Shown piece by piece: positions 8,597 through 17,479 of a stretch of DNA of 64,000 nucleotides. Under the pieces are notes generated by a model. The model had not been told where the DNA came from and did not search any database. It saw only the letters and a list, made by a program, of their open reading frames with translations. Origin of the DNA: Paenibacillus marchantiophytorum (lineage in GTDB: Bacteria; Bacillota; Bacilli; Paenibacillales; NBRC-103111); assembly GCF_014640555.1 (NCBI RefSeq), contig NZ_BMHE01000001.1, positions 124,001 through 188,000 of the forward strand, given 5' to 3'. A program made the translations under genes and the position numbers. Position 1 is the first letter of the stretch, and every line of letters begins with the position of its first letter.

Positions 8597-9089
8597 GTGT
8601 TGCTCCTTTTTTTTCTTTTCTCCAAGCTAGGATTGATTCTAAGAAAATGAGGATAACCCCAATCACGATGGCTGAATCAGCTAAATTGAAAATCGGATAA
8701 ATATAATAGATGGCTTTGCCAAACAAGCTAAAATCAAATGTAAACTGAAGGAAGTCCACAACCTCACCGAACAAAGCGCGGTCGATGAAATTGCCAAGCG
8801 CTCCACCCAGCAATAGACCAAGCGCAGTTGATAACAGAACCTTGCCTTCACGAATCGTTTTGCGAATGTACCAGATGATGCCGATGACGACAATCGTCGT
8901 AATGACAATGAAAAACCATCTTTGATCTTGCAAAATGCCGAATGCCGCTCCGCGGTTGCGATGCGATGTAATGATGAAGAAGTCACCTATGACGGAACGT
9001 TCCTCGCCCAGCGGAATTCGTTTGGTAATAAACCATTTGGACACTTGATCCAAGATAAATACAATTAGCGCATAAAAATAATATTTCAC
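8571..9089 (-). CDS. lspA: lipoprotein signal peptidase (signal peptidase II)
   Basis: A 172-residue membrane aspartyl protease that cleaves signal peptides from diacylglyceryl-modified prolipoproteins. Four hydrophobic segments are visible. The conserved catalytic regions are GNFIDRALFGEVVDF (D112) and FNLADSAI (D138). The GTG start at 9089 is preceded by TAGGAGG. The window contains several clients: OppA, the DUF4349 protein, the 55.3-kb lipoprotein and YlaJ. It is divergent from the DksA-like gene at 9219. Confidence 0.95.
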   Translation of the reverse strand: MKYYFYALIVFILDQVSKWFITKRIPLGEERSVIGDFFIITSHRNRGAAFGILQDQRWFFIVITTIVVIGIIWYIRKTIREGKVLLSTALGLLLGGALGNFIDRALFGEVVDFLQFTFDFSLFGKAIYYIYPIFNLADSAIVIGVILIFLESILAWRKEKKGATHEHKSDLV

Positions 9090-9218
9090 ATTCTTTTCCT
9101 CCTAATATTCATCAAACCAGAACAGTTCCTTATTTACAAGGAATTACCTCACTAAAAATAGCGCTCAATCGGCATTATAACGGTATGGATCAGCTGTTAG
9201 AAGGGAGCTGTACGACCT

Positions 9219-9962
9219 ATGAGCCATTTAACCGAAGAGCAACTTAAACAATTATATTTGCAATTATTGGAGGAAAAGCTTGGTCTCGAGAAACATTTCG
9301 CCACAAATGATCATTATGGCTTAGCCCATTCGTTCTCAGACAGTACAGGCGAGCTTTCCATGTATGACAATCATCCGGGTGATATTGCTTCCGAAATCTA
9401 CGAACGCGAGAAAGATATCTCGCTGAATGAACATGCCGAAATGCATTTGGAACAAGTGAATGAAGCTTTGGCTCGCATGGAAAGCGGTGAATACGGGATT
9501 TGTGTATTTAGCAAACAACAGATCCCCTTCGAACGTCTTGAAGCCATTCCGACGACACTTTACAGCTTGGAACATGTGCCTGATCCTGATCAATCTTTCA
9601 GAAGACCCGTTGAGGAACAAGTGCTCTTCCCGCCTTTCGGCCGAACTAGCTTCGATGAACGCAACGATGAAACTGAATTTGATGGCGAAGACGCTTGGCA
9701 AATTGTTGAAAGCTGGGGGACTTCCAATACCCCTGCCTTCGCTGAAAATCCCAACGTGGAAGACTACAATGAAATGTACATCGAAGCTGACGAACACGAA
9801 GGATATGTTGAATCGTTCGAAAGTTTCGTAGCCACAGATTTATACGGTGAACATGTAACAATCGTGCGAAGCAAAGCATACCGCGATTATATTCATAACG
9901 GTGAAGGCGATCCTTTTCTAGAGCCAGAACAACTCACCGACGCGGATGACGAACAGCGATAG
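9219..9962 (+). CDS. YteA/YlyA-type TraR/DksA-like protein
   Basis: A 247-residue member of the DksA/TraR C4-type family as found in Bacillales (YteA, YlyA, YocK). The N-terminal half has the helical DksA-like region with conserved DxxNHPGD- and EISLNEH-like stretches. The zinc-finger core (YGICVFSKQQIPFERLEA, about residues 90-107) keeps only the first of the usual four cysteines, so it probably binds no zinc. The C-terminal third is acidic and unassigned. B. subtilis has ylyA at this position between ileS and lspA, but here the gene is inverted relative to both neighbours. A role in modulating RNA polymerase or in sporulation is inference from the family. Confidence 0.8.
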   Translation: MSHLTEEQLKQLYLQLLEEKLGLEKHFATNDHYGLAHSFSDSTGELSMYDNHPGDIASEIYEREKDISLNEHAEMHLEQVNEALARMESGEYGICVFSKQQIPFERLEAIPTTLYSLEHVPDPDQSFRRPVEEQVLFPPFGRTSFDERNDETEFDGEDAWQIVESWGTSNTPAFAENPNVEDYNEMYIEADEHEGYVESFESFVATDLYGEHVTIVRSKAYRDYIHNGEGDPFLEPEQLTDADDEQR

Positions 9963-9968
9963 AACAAA

Positions 9969-10012
9969 CAGGACAAACGAGCTTCGCCAACTGCGAAAGC
10001 TCGTTTGTTCCT
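9969..10012. terminator. bidirectional terminator between the DksA-like gene and ileS
   Basis: Inverted repeat ACAAACGAGCTTCGC / GCGAAAGCTCGTTTGT between the two convergent stop codons, with T-rich sequence on both sides. Confidence 0.8.
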
Positions 10013-10018
10013 TTGCTG

Positions 10019-12787
10019 TTAGGCGTGGTAATGTTCGCTCACGACGTCATTACATCTTTTACATAAGGACGGATATTCTTTACTTTGCCCAACCTCCGGG
10101 GTCACTATCCAGCAGCGTTCGCACTTCTCGCCTTCTGCAACAGCAATCGCGATTGCAACATCCTTCGCTTGGTAAGCCCCCTCAGGCACATCTGTGCCGG
10201 CTGGATGAACGACAACTGCCGATACGATGAACAACTGATCCAACTGGCTAAGCTCAGCCAGCAAGCTGGAAGTTGCTTCGTTCGGATATAAGTGTACAGC
10301 CGCTCCAAGCGAATTTCCGATCACTTTCTCTTTGCGCGCTTCTTCTAAAGCTTTCAACACTTCATCGCGGATACTTAAGAAACTGTTCCATTTAGTCTCC
10401 AAGTGCTCATTGAATAAACTAGTATCCACTTCAGGCAGCTCCGCAAGCTGCACGCTGCTTAGCTCAACACCCGGGATATACTTCCATACTTCATCTGCCG
10501 TATGCGGAAGAATCGGTGAAATCAGCTTGGTGATCCCGATCAAAGCGGCGTACAACACGGATTGGGATGCTTTACGCGCAGGATCATGCGCTTCATTCGC
10601 ATACAAGCGATCTTTGATGATATCTAAGTAGAACGAGCTCATCTCAACCGCACAGAAGTGATGAATCGTTTGATAAACGACATGGAATTCATACGCTTCA
10701 TAAGCCTTTACGACTTTCTCAATCATGCGGTTCAAACGAATCAATGCATACCGATCCAGCTCAGATAAATTCTCTGGCGCCACACGATCTGCTGCCGGAT
10801 CGAACTGACTCAAGTTCCCCAACAAGAAACGCAGCGTATTACGGATTTTGCGGTATACTTCCGTCGTTTGATTCAAAATGTTATCCGAAATCCGGTGATC
10901 AGATTGATAGTCAACGGAAGATACCCACAGACGCAGGATATCAGCGCCCAGCTTCCCGCAGACGGCATTCGGATCAATCGTATTCCCGATGGACTTGGAC
11001 ATCTTGCGTCCCTCGCCATCAAGGGTGAAACCGTGGCTGAGAATCTCTTTGTAAGGCGATTTCTCTTTGGTCGCAACGCCTGTGATGAGAGATGAGTTGA
11101 ACCAGCCACGATATTGGTCAGAGCCTTCCAAGTACAAATCTGCAGGCCATTGCAATTCAGGACGCGCTTCCAGAACTGCCATATGACTGGAACCGGAATC
11201 GAACCACACATCCATGATGTCCGTTTCCTTGCGGAACTCGCCATGTCCACATTTGGCACAGTGGGTACCCGCGGGAAGCAGGTCCTTCTCCTCCTTGATA
11301 AACCAGGCATTCGAGCCCTCTTTCTCGAAAAGCTGAGCAACATGTTCAATCGTTTGCTCATTCACCAGAGGTTCGTTGCAGCTGCGGCAATAGAAGATCG
11401 GGATTGGCACTCCCCACGCGCGCTGCCTCGAAATACACCAGTCTCCGCGGTCTGCGATCATATTGTGCAGGCGAACTTCGCCCCACTCTGGCGTCCACTT
11501 CACTTGCTTGATTTCATCCAGCATCTCTTGTCTGAATTTATCAATGGATGCAAACCATTGTTCCGTTGCACGATAGATGACCGGCTTCTTGGTGCGCCAA
11601 TCATGGGCATACTGATGCTGAATATCCGTCGCTTTCAGTAAAAGCCCAGACTCTTGCAGCTTCTCAATAATTTGCTTGCCGCCTTTTTCATAGAAAACAC
11701 CTTCATAGCCTGGCGCTTCCGCTGTGAAGTGTCCTTGGTCATCAACGGGGCACAGAACGCCGATATTGTAACGCTGGCCAATCGCGAAGTCATCTTCCCC
11801 GTGTCCAGGAGCTGTATGAACACAGCCTGTACCGGCTTCAAGTGTGACGTGCTCGCCAACCATAACTAACGATTCTCGATCGTAGAACGGATGCTGGCAA
11901 GTTACATATTCCAGTTCGCTGCCCTTCACCGTGGATAAGATTTCATATTCGCTCCAGCCTATTTCTTTGGCAGCTGAGGCCAGCAATCCTTGGGCAAGTA
12001 CATATTTCTTGCCACCAGTTTGGATAACCGCATACTCAAACTCCGGATGCAGCGAAACTCCCAAATTGGCAGGAAGTGTCCATGCTGTTGTCGTCCAGAT
12101 GACAATTGCTGCATCTTGCGGCAGCTTGCCTTTGCCGTCTTTGACTGGGAAAGCCACATAAATAGAGGTGGAAGTTTTCTCCTTGTATTCAATCTCCGCT
12201 TCAGCGAGCGCACTTTCAGAAGATGGAGACCAATAAACAGGTTTTAACCCTTTATAAATGTAACCCTTCTGTACCATATTGCCAAAAACGCGAATTTGAT
12301 TCGCTTCATAATCCGGTTGCAGCGTGATGTAGGGACTGTTCCAATCTCCGCGAATCCCTAATCGTTTGAACTGGCTTTTTTGCTTTTCAACAGACTGCAG
12401 CGCGTATTCTTTGCAATATTCACGGAATTCAGGAATCGTCATTTTCTTACGGTCGACTTTTCCGCTGTTCGTGATTACTTGCTCAATTGGCAGCCCATGT
12501 GTGTCCCAACCTGGCACATAAGGCGCGTCGAAGCCTTGCAGCGTTTTAAACCGCACGATAACATCCTTCAGAACTTTGTTAAGCGCATGTCCGATATGAA
12601 TGTCACCATTGGCGTACGGAGGCCCATCATGCAAAATAAATTTAGTTCTGCCCTTGCGGCTTTCCTGCACTTTGGCATAAATATCTTCAGCTTCCCACTG
12701 CTCCTGCATTTTCGGTTCCGCCTGAGGCAGGTTGCCCCGCATGGGAAACTCGGTTTGTAATAGATTTAACGTTTTGCCATAATCCAT
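10019..12787 (-). CDS. ileS: isoleucyl-tRNA synthetase
   Basis: Charges tRNA-Ile with isoleucine. The 922-residue protein has the class I motif HIGH at 64-67, KMSKS in [10 protein letters not shown] around residue 595, a CP1 editing domain between them, and a C-terminal zinc site with C889, C892, C909 and C912. The length and C-terminal zinc finger fit the eubacterial (type 1) enzyme rather than the mupirocin-resistant type 2 form. A T-box leader with its own promoter precedes it. The position next to divIVA matches B. subtilis. Confidence 0.97.
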   Translation of the reverse strand: MDYGKTLNLLQTEFPMRGNLPQAEPKMQEQWEAEDIYAKVQESRKGRTKFILHDGPPYANGDIHIGHALNKVLKDVIVRFKTLQGFDAPYVPGWDTHGLPIEQVITNSGKVDRKKMTIPEFREYCKEYALQSVEKQKSQFKRLGIRGDWNSPYITLQPDYEANQIRVFGNMVQKGYIYKGLKPVYWSPSSESALAEAEIEYKEKTSTSIYVAFPVKDGKGKLPQDAAIVIWTTTAWTLPANLGVSLHPEFEYAVIQTGGKKYVLAQGLLASAAKEIGWSEYEILSTVKGSELEYVTCQHPFYDRESLVMVGEHVTLEAGTGCVHTAPGHGEDDFAIGQRYNIGVLCPVDDQGHFTAEAPGYEGVFYEKGGKQIIEKLQESGLLLKATDIQHQYAHDWRTKKPVIYRATEQWFASIDKFRQEMLDEIKQVKWTPEWGEVRLHNMIADRGDWCISRQRAWGVPIPIFYCRSCNEPLVNEQTIEHVAQLFEKEGSNAWFIKEEKDLLPAGTHCAKCGHGEFRKETDIMDVWFDSGSSHMAVLEARPELQWPADLYLEGSDQYRGWFNSSLITGVATKEKSPYKEILSHGFTLDGEGRKMSKSIGNTIDPNAVCGKLGADILRLWVSSVDYQSDHRISDNILNQTTEVYRKIRNTLRFLLGNLSQFDPAADRVAPENLSELDRYALIRLNRMIEKVVKAYEAYEFHVVYQTIHHFCAVEMSSFYLDIIKDRLYANEAHDPARKASQSVLYAALIGITKLISPILPHTADEVWKYIPGVELSSVQLAELPEVDTSLFNEHLETKWNSFLSIRDEVLKALEEARKEKVIGNSLGAAVHLYPNEATSSLLAELSQLDQLFIVSAVVVHPAGTDVPEGAYQAKDVAIAIAVAEGEKCERCWIVTPEVGQSKEYPSLCKRCNDVVSEHYHA

Positions 12788-12824
12788 GTTGACCTCTCCA
12801 ATCGTACCCTGATCTTGTTATGCC

Positions 12825-13108
12825 TAAAACGCAAAAAAAGCCTCCCATCCCCCAAAAAGGGACGAGAAACTCAGCTCGCGGTACCACCCTCGTTATAAAG
12901 CTAATGCTCTCGCCTTGCAGGCGCAGAACACAACTTCATCACTCGATCATGTGTAACGGCATGACCCGTTTCTCTCTACTTCATTCAAGAGACGCTCCTG
13001 GGGGATATTCGGTACACTGCAGAGATTAGGCTCACACCATAACCCTAATTCGCTGACCCTGCATGCTCGACCTACTCGTTCCAGTCATAGCTTTACTGAG
13101 ATACATTT
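12825..13108 (-). ncRNA. isoleucine T-box leader of ileS
   Basis: Read on the minus strand, the canonical T-box AGGGTGGTACCGCG occupies 12877-12890. It is followed by a terminator (CGTCCC ... GGGATG stem, then a T7 run near 12834-12840) that competes with the antiterminator. Upstream lies a Stem I-like region containing a GGTGTGA apical motif (about 13038-13046) and GAATATC near 13004-13010, where ATC is a plausible isoleucine specifier. Uncharged tRNA-Ile should stabilise the antiterminator and switch on ileS. The T-box itself is certain; the specifier assignment is by inspection only. Confidence 0.93.
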
Positions 13109-13114
13109 AACAGG

Positions 13115-13143
13115 AGTATACCCAATTCATTGGGCATAGTCAA
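13115..13143 (-). promoter_or_regulatory. SigA promoter of the ileS T-box transcript
   Basis: TTGACT (13138-13143), a 17-bp spacer and TATACT (13115-13120) on the minus strand, placed to start transcription at the 5' end of the T-box leader. Confidence 0.8.
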
Positions 13144-13170
13144 TAAGACGGCCTCCATTACGGGGCATTT

Positions 13171-13647
13171 CTACTCGTCTTTGGTCTCAAACTGCATGCT
13201 TTGCCAGCCTTCTGTATTAAGCAGCTCCAGTTGGGCTTCAAGCAGCGTCCGGAATCGTGTACGGTAGATTGACGCCTGTTTCTTCAGTTCTTCAATCTCT
13301 AAGGCTACTTTGCGGGAACGTGTCAAAGATTCATTGATAATCCGGTCCGCGTTCTTCTCCGCTTCCTTCAAGATCAGCTGAGCTTCTTTTTTTGCATTGC
13401 TTCTTACTTCATCCGCCGCTTCTTGCGCTACGATGATCGTTTTGCTAAGCGAATCCTCAATATTCGTAAAATGATCCAACCGCTCTTGAAGCGTCACCGT
13501 TTGATTCTGTAAGTCCTTATTCTCGCGAATCAACGCTTCGTAATCTTTAATGACTTGATCGAGGAATTCATTGACCTGATCTTCATCATAACCGCGAAAC
13601 GAGCGGGAAAATTCTTTATTATGTATGTCTAACGGTGTTAATGCCAT
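13171..13647 (-). CDS. divIVA: DivIVA polar/septal coiled-coil protein
   Basis: A 158-residue DivIVA-family protein. It has the conserved N-terminal membrane-curvature domain (LTPLDIHNKEFSRSFRGYD, with YDEDQVNEFLD following), and the rest is strongly predicted coiled coil (about 30-140). It marks cell poles and nascent septa and recruits division-site or chromosome-anchoring factors. AAGGAGGGG precedes the ATG. Directly upstream of that ribosome site is one copy of the hairpin element described at 13664. Gene order ileS-divIVA-ylmH-ylmG-sepF is the B. subtilis arrangement. Confidence 0.95.
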   Translation of the reverse strand: MALTPLDIHNKEFSRSFRGYDEDQVNEFLDQVIKDYEALIRENKDLQNQTVTLQERLDHFTNIEDSLSKTIIVAQEAADEVRSNAKKEAQLILKEAEKNADRIINESLTRSRKVALEIEELKKQASIYRTRFRTLLEAQLELLNTEGWQSMQFETKDE

Positions 13648-13663
13648 CAGTGCCCCTCCTTAG

Positions 13664-13696
13664 CGTTTTGCTTTGCAAAACGGACTTCGCAAGCAT
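13664..13696 (-). repeat. hairpin-plus-ribosome-site element, divIVA copy
   Basis: On the minus strand: GCTTGCGAAGTC, then hairpin CGTTTTGC-AAA-GCAAAACG (13664-13682), then CTAAGGAGGGG and the divIVA ATG. Copies before sigE and rsmH share the leading CTTRCGAAGT and the hairpin, with different but still paired stem bases. Confidence 0.85.
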
Positions 13697-13800
13697 AAAC
13701 GGAGCCCCATCGTAAAAAGCCCGCTTACACCCATCTCTATACTGTTCAGTTCGACAGAAGATAAGCAATTCCTGCAAAGTTCGTGGATAAATGTTCCACT

Positions 13801-14583
13801 CTAAGCAAACTTGCCGATTTTCACACGAATTCTGCCTTTTTTCGTAATGCCTTCGACTTCCAGCACCTTAAAACGGCCGAATCCTTGCAGGGACACCATA
13901 TCGCCTTCCTTGAGCGGCTTGCTTGGATCTTCTTCCAGCTTCCAGTTCACACGGCACCTGCCCGCTTGAATAGGGGTTAATACTTTGGCGCGGCTAAGCC
14001 GGAAGACATCACTGACAATCCCGTCCATCCGCATGGAAGCGACAGATAAAGAAAGTTCGTCCAGATTCACATTAGCCAGTGCCAGCTTATCTAACGGGAG
14101 CAATTCGGTCTGCACGTGGACCTTATGTACTTGGGAGAGGTTCATGTGCAAGTAATCCGCAGCATCTTGGGTAACCAAGCAGTGGCAGCCACCCTCTATA
14201 ACGTGAATATCGCCAACCTTGTCTCGCTTCATGCCGAGTCCAAGAATGGCGCCCATGTAATCTCCATGTTCCAAAGTTAGAAATTTGCCGTCTCCCGAAG
14301 AAACGGACAACACCGTCATCGCCATATCTTCCCCATCCAATATCCGGTAATCGGGAGCTATTAAAGCTCTCTTCCGTTCAGCAGCGCTGTATCCGCCATC
14401 CAAACGGCAGTGGACATCAGGATGTCGGTTAACAAGTGAGGTTAGAATTAAAGCCTGTCTGGGATCAAGAAAATCGGTCAGCTTCACAGCATGCTGCTCT
14501 GCCGCCCGCTCGATCCAATCCCAGGCTTTATCGACAAAATGATGCTCGTCAGGGTGAAAATGACCATATAGTTCTTTCGGCAA
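13801..14583 (-). CDS. ylmH: YlmH, S4-domain RNA-binding protein
   Basis: A 260-residue protein with a C-terminal S4 domain (about 183-250: LSLSVASMRMDGIVSDVFRLSR and the following beta strands). It is the YlmH family encoded between ylmG and divIVA across Firmicutes. YlmH homologues bind 50S ribosomal complexes and have been linked to rescue of stalled ribosomes and to cell division. The start is TTG at 14583, with AGGGATG upstream, 2 bp after the ylmG stop, so the genes are co-transcribed. Confidence 0.9.
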   Translation of the reverse strand: MPKELYGHFHPDEHHFVDKAWDWIERAAEQHAVKLTDFLDPRQALILTSLVNRHPDVHCRLDGGYSAAERKRALIAPDYRILDGEDMAMTVLSVSSGDGKFLTLEHGDYMGAILGLGMKRDKVGDIHVIEGGCHCLVTQDAADYLHMNLSQVHKVHVQTELLPLDKLALANVNLDELSLSVASMRMDGIVSDVFRLSRAKVLTPIQAGRCRVNWKLEEDPSKPLKEGDMVSLQGFGRFKVLEVEGITKKGRIRVKIGKFA

Positions 14584-14585
14584 GA

Positions 14586-14858
14586 TTAAAACATCCCTAC
14601 AATAAAATCTAGCACTGCCGCAATCCCCATAACAACGAATCGCAAAGCGATCAAGGCTACGATCGGGGAAAGATCAATAAATCCGATGCTCGGAATAATT
14701 TTGCGAAATGGACTTAAATACGGTTCGACCAATTTGCTAAGCAAACCGCCGATAAAGCTTTCTCTGGCATTCGGGAACCAAGAGAGGATCAAGTAGCCAA
14801 TAATCATGAAATAATAAATTTCCATCAAAATACTTAAGTAATAGTGAACGTAAGCCAC
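14586..14858 (-). CDS. ylmG: YggT-family membrane protein
   Basis: A 90-residue protein with two hydrophobic segments flanking a LSWFPN...EPYLSPFRKIIPSIG loop, the YggT signature. The frame extends to a GTG at 14870, but AGAGGTGG lies 8 bases before the GTG at 14858, which is therefore the preferred start. The family sits beside sepF and ylmH in most Gram-positive dcw regions. It is implicated in envelope or nucleoid organisation without a settled biochemical role. Confidence 0.88.
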   Translation of the reverse strand: MAYVHYYLSILMEIYYFMIIGYLILSWFPNARESFIGGLLSKLVEPYLSPFRKIIPSIGFIDLSPIVALIALRFVVMGIAAVLDFIVGMF

Positions 14859-14890
14859 GTACGCATCCACCTCTGTGTTAGGATATGCGC

Positions 14891-15313
14891 CTATTCCTCA
14901 CCCATCATCTCGGAGATGTGACCATGAATATCGACTGAGTCTGGTGTACAAAGAAAGATATTCGGTCCAAGTTTGGAGATAGACCCATTCAAAGCATATA
15001 CCGTTCCGCTCAAGAAATCTACAATTCGTACTGCTTGATCGCCGCGAACACGCTGCAGATTGACAACTACCGCTCTTCTGGAACGAAGATGGTCGGCAAT
15101 GTCCTGCGTTTCTTCGTATGTTCGAGGCTCGCTAAGCACGACACGCGCATTCTTCTGTGAATGTATGCTGACGACATTTGCCTTATTTTTATTACGCAAT
15201 TCATACGGATTGGTTTCAGGTTCTTCGGCAGCTTCCACAATCCGTTCGCGTTCTACAATCTCTTCCTCTTCTTGCAGTCCAAGAAAATTCATAAATCGGT
15301 TATAAACACCCAC
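14891..15313 (-). CDS. sepF: SepF, FtsZ-bundling cell division protein
   Basis: A 140-residue SepF with an N-terminal amphipathic membrane-anchor segment ([12 protein letters not shown]), an acidic linker, and the C-terminal dimerisation/FtsZ-binding domain (about 55-135, including [22 protein letters not shown] sequence). It bundles FtsZ filaments and tethers them to the membrane, partly redundant with FtsA. The GTG at 15313 is chosen because AGGAGGG precedes it by 7 bases. A frame extension to 15346 has no ribosome site and would hide the amphipathic helix. Confidence 0.93.
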   Translation of the reverse strand: MGVYNRFMNFLGLQEEEEIVERERIVEAAEEPETNPYELRNKNKANVVSIHSQKNARVVLSEPRTYEETQDIADHLRSRRAVVVNLQRVRGDQAVRIVDFLSGTVYALNGSISKLGPNIFLCTPDSVDIHGHISEMMGEE

Positions 15314-15354
15314 GATAAATCCCTCCTGTCTTATTCTTACTTTCACTTACGGTC

Positions 15355-16041
15355 TTATTCCTCTTTTCCAACCAGAACAGTACCCAATCTTACCCAAGTA
15401 GCTCCTTCTTCAATCGCTACTTCAAAATCTCCGGACATCCCCATCGATAAGTCCTTAATCTCATAAGGAAAAAGTTTTCGTTCATTCAATTGGTCGCGTA
15501 ATTCTCTTAGCCCGCGAAATACAGGACGAGTTGCATCGGCTTCCATCTCATATGGGGCCATTGTCATCAAACCGGTGATATGTATATGGGACAGTTTACT
15601 AACTTCTTCAGCTAGCTCAAAAAATTGCTCAGGCGCAACGCCATACTTGGACTCTTCACCAGAGACATTCACTTGCAAGAGACACTTTACTTTCAAGCCA
15701 AGGACAGCAGCCTGCTTGTCCAACTCTTTGGCAAGCGACATCCGGTCTAAGGAATGAATATAGGCAAATTTGCCGATAACGTCTTTCACCTTGTTCGTCT
15801 GCAGATGCCCAATGAAATGCCAGGTTCCGCGCTCATGCAGCGCTTCCCACTTCGGTTTGACATCCTGCCAACGATTTTCACCAATATGGGATAACCCTTC
15901 GTCAAGTACACTCCGAGTTGTTTCCAGAGAAACATATTTCGTTACCGCTATGACATTCACATTTTTCAACTGTCGGTCGGACCGCTTGCATGCTGCGGCA
16001 ATTCGCGCTTCAACCGCTTCTTTTCGATTTCGTACACTCAT
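15355..16041 (-). CDS. ylmE: YggS-family PLP homeostasis protein
   Basis: A 228-residue PLP-binding barrel protein (PLPBP/YggS/ProSC family). The lysine in VIAVTKYVS near residue 33 is the expected PLP site, and HFIGHLQTNK and SMGMSGDFEVAIEEGATWVRLG are family signatures. It is thought to keep vitamin B6 pools balanced rather than catalyse a reaction. ATG at 16041 has GAGGTG 9 bases upstream; an in-frame GTG 12 bases earlier overlaps that ribosome site. It lies between ylmD and sepF, as in B. subtilis. Confidence 0.9.
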   Translation of the reverse strand: MSVRNRKEAVEARIAAACKRSDRQLKNVNVIAVTKYVSLETTRSVLDEGLSHIGENRWQDVKPKWEALHERGTWHFIGHLQTNKVKDVIGKFAYIHSLDRMSLAKELDKQAAVLGLKVKCLLQVNVSGEESKYGVAPEQFFELAEEVSKLSHIHITGLMTMAPYEMEADATRPVFRGLRELRDQLNERKLFPYEIKDLSMGMSGDFEVAIEEGATWVRLGTVLVGKEE

Positions 16042-16084
16042 AAATACAGACACCTCACTTCAACACATTCCTTGAACAGCACAT

Positions 16085-16930
16085 CTAGGTGAGCCCGATC
16101 CAAGCAATCATTCTACCTGTTGCCCCGCCCTCTTTTCGATGAGAAAAGAACTTATCTGTGTTACAACTGGTACATAACTGTGATACTTCGATATAGGACG
16201 ACAAAATTCCTGCTTGCTGTAACAATATTCGGTTCAATTCTTGCAAATTCAGCATGTACTTCCCATTTTCTTTCGCCACCATGACAGTTGAATGCTCTAC
16301 CGGCGCAGCTTGAACCTCTTCAAGAACTGCCTTTGCTCGATTAGCTACTGACTGGTCAACCTCATAACAGCATGCCCCAATGGAAGGGCCAATGGCCGTG
16401 CGAATGTCTGAAGCACTGCTACCAAAAGTATGTGTCATTAAGTCTATTGTAGCCTTGGAAATGTTTAGCACTGTGCCTTTCCAACCTGCATGAGCCAGGC
16501 CGACCACACGCTTAATGGGATCATAGAAAAATAAAGGGACACAATCAGCGAATTGGGCACAGAGCACAATTCCCGTCTCCTTCGTAATGAAACCATCCTT
16601 GGCTTGAAGGGCCGCTTCTCTGGATGCTCTGCCACTCCCTCGCTCTTCTAGGCTTACAATCACCACCTCATTGCCATGTACCTGCTCCGCATAAGTAAAG
16701 GCTTCAAAGGGCTGCTCCAGCGCCTCTGCAACTAACTCTCGGTTCCTCACCACATGTTCCGGCACATCGTTAACGTGCAGTCCACAATTCAGCGTTGTGA
16801 ATGGCTCCAAACTCACGCCGCCATGACGGGAAGTAAAACCAACTGTCAACTCATTGAACTGCTCCATCCAGCTTTCTATGATAAATAGGACGGGCCTATT
16901 CGATTTCTCCTGTTTCACGAATGGTTCCAC
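16085..16930 (-). CDS. ylmD: YlmD/YfiH (LACC1-type) purine nucleoside enzyme
   Basis: A 281-residue member of the family once called polyphenol oxidase or laccase-like and later shown to have purine-nucleoside phosphorylase and adenosine deaminase activity. Family residues include the metal-binding His/Cys motifs in QVHGNEVV (about 98-105), CAQFADCVPLFF (about 147-158) and GLAHAGWKGT (about 167-176). GTG at 16930 is preceded by AAGGAGAGA. It begins a close-packed ylmD-ylmE-sepF-ylmG-ylmH block and follows a terminator that separates it from ylmC. Confidence 0.9.
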   Translation of the reverse strand: MEPFVKQEKSNRPVLFIIESWMEQFNELTVGFTSRHGGVSLEPFTTLNCGLHVNDVPEHVVRNRELVAEALEQPFEAFTYAEQVHGNEVVIVSLEERGSGRASREAALQAKDGFITKETGIVLCAQFADCVPLFFYDPIKRVVGLAHAGWKGTVLNISKATIDLMTHTFGSSASDIRTAIGPSIGACCYEVDQSVANRAKAVLEEVQAAPVEHSTVMVAKENGKYMLNLQELNRILLQQAGILSSYIEVSQLCTSCNTDKFFSHRKEGGATGRMIAWIGLT

Positions 16931-16974
16931 AGCACTCTCTCCTTACGTATCCGTTTGCTTTTACTTTAGCACAA

Positions 16975-17038
16975 AACAAAAAAACACACGATATCTGCTT
17001 AGCCATTGCGCTTCGCAACAGCCTTCGCTCGTGTGTTA
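16975..17038 (-). terminator. intrinsic terminator after ylmC
   Basis: Minus strand AACACACGA (17029-17037) pairs with TCGTGTGTT (16983-16991), with an inner GC-rich hairpin, followed by TTTTTGTTTTG. Confidence 0.8.
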
Positions 17039-17042
17039 TTCA

Positions 17043-17342
17043 TCAATTGCGAGATTGCCGATTAAGTTCATAGACACCCTCGTTGTCATCCGTTTGACGG
17101 TAAGGACGGGCATCTTCGAGCTTCACAAGAACAACATCGGCGCCTATTTTTACGATATGTTTCCACGGAATAATGACATCTGTCCCTGAGCCAAATAGGC
17201 CAAAAAATCGGCTCTGATTCGGCACAACAATCGATTCAATCCGGCCTTGACGCAAATCAAGCTCCAAATCACTGATTTGTCCGAGCTTCTTGCCATCTAC
17301 AATATTAATGACATCCTTCGTCTGAAAATCAGATATTTTCAT
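17043..17342 (-). CDS. ylmC: YlmC/YmxH-family sporulation-associated protein
   Basis: A 99-residue PRC-barrel protein (MKISDFQTKDVINIVDG...GRIESIVVPN...VIIPWKHIVKIGADVVLV), the YlmC/YmxH family restricted to spore formers. The frame extends to TTG 24 bases upstream, but that start lacks a ribosome site and the family begins at this ATG. It is separated from sigG by a strong terminator, so it is probably transcribed alone. Function beyond association with sporulation genes is not established. Confidence 0.88.
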   Translation of the reverse strand: MKISDFQTKDVINIVDGKKLGQISDLELDLRQGRIESIVVPNQSRFFGLFGSGTDVIIPWKHIVKIGADVVLVKLEDARPYRQTDDNEGVYELNRQSRN

Positions 17343-17425
17343 GAGGCCATTCACCACGAATCTCAATAGATTTTAACTGATTTTGTACTAGTATATGTGC
17401 GGAGTGGGCAAAATGTCCTGAAACT

Positions 17426-17470
17426 CAAAAAAAGACCTTCACGGCTTGTCACAGCCGATCCGGTCTTTAT
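17426..17470 (-). terminator. intrinsic terminator of sigG
   Basis: Minus strand: AAAGACC (17462-17468) pairs with GGTCTTT (17431-17437), with an inner CGGCT/AGCCG stem, followed by a T run. Confidence 0.85.
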
Positions 17471-17479
17471 GTAAGTACT

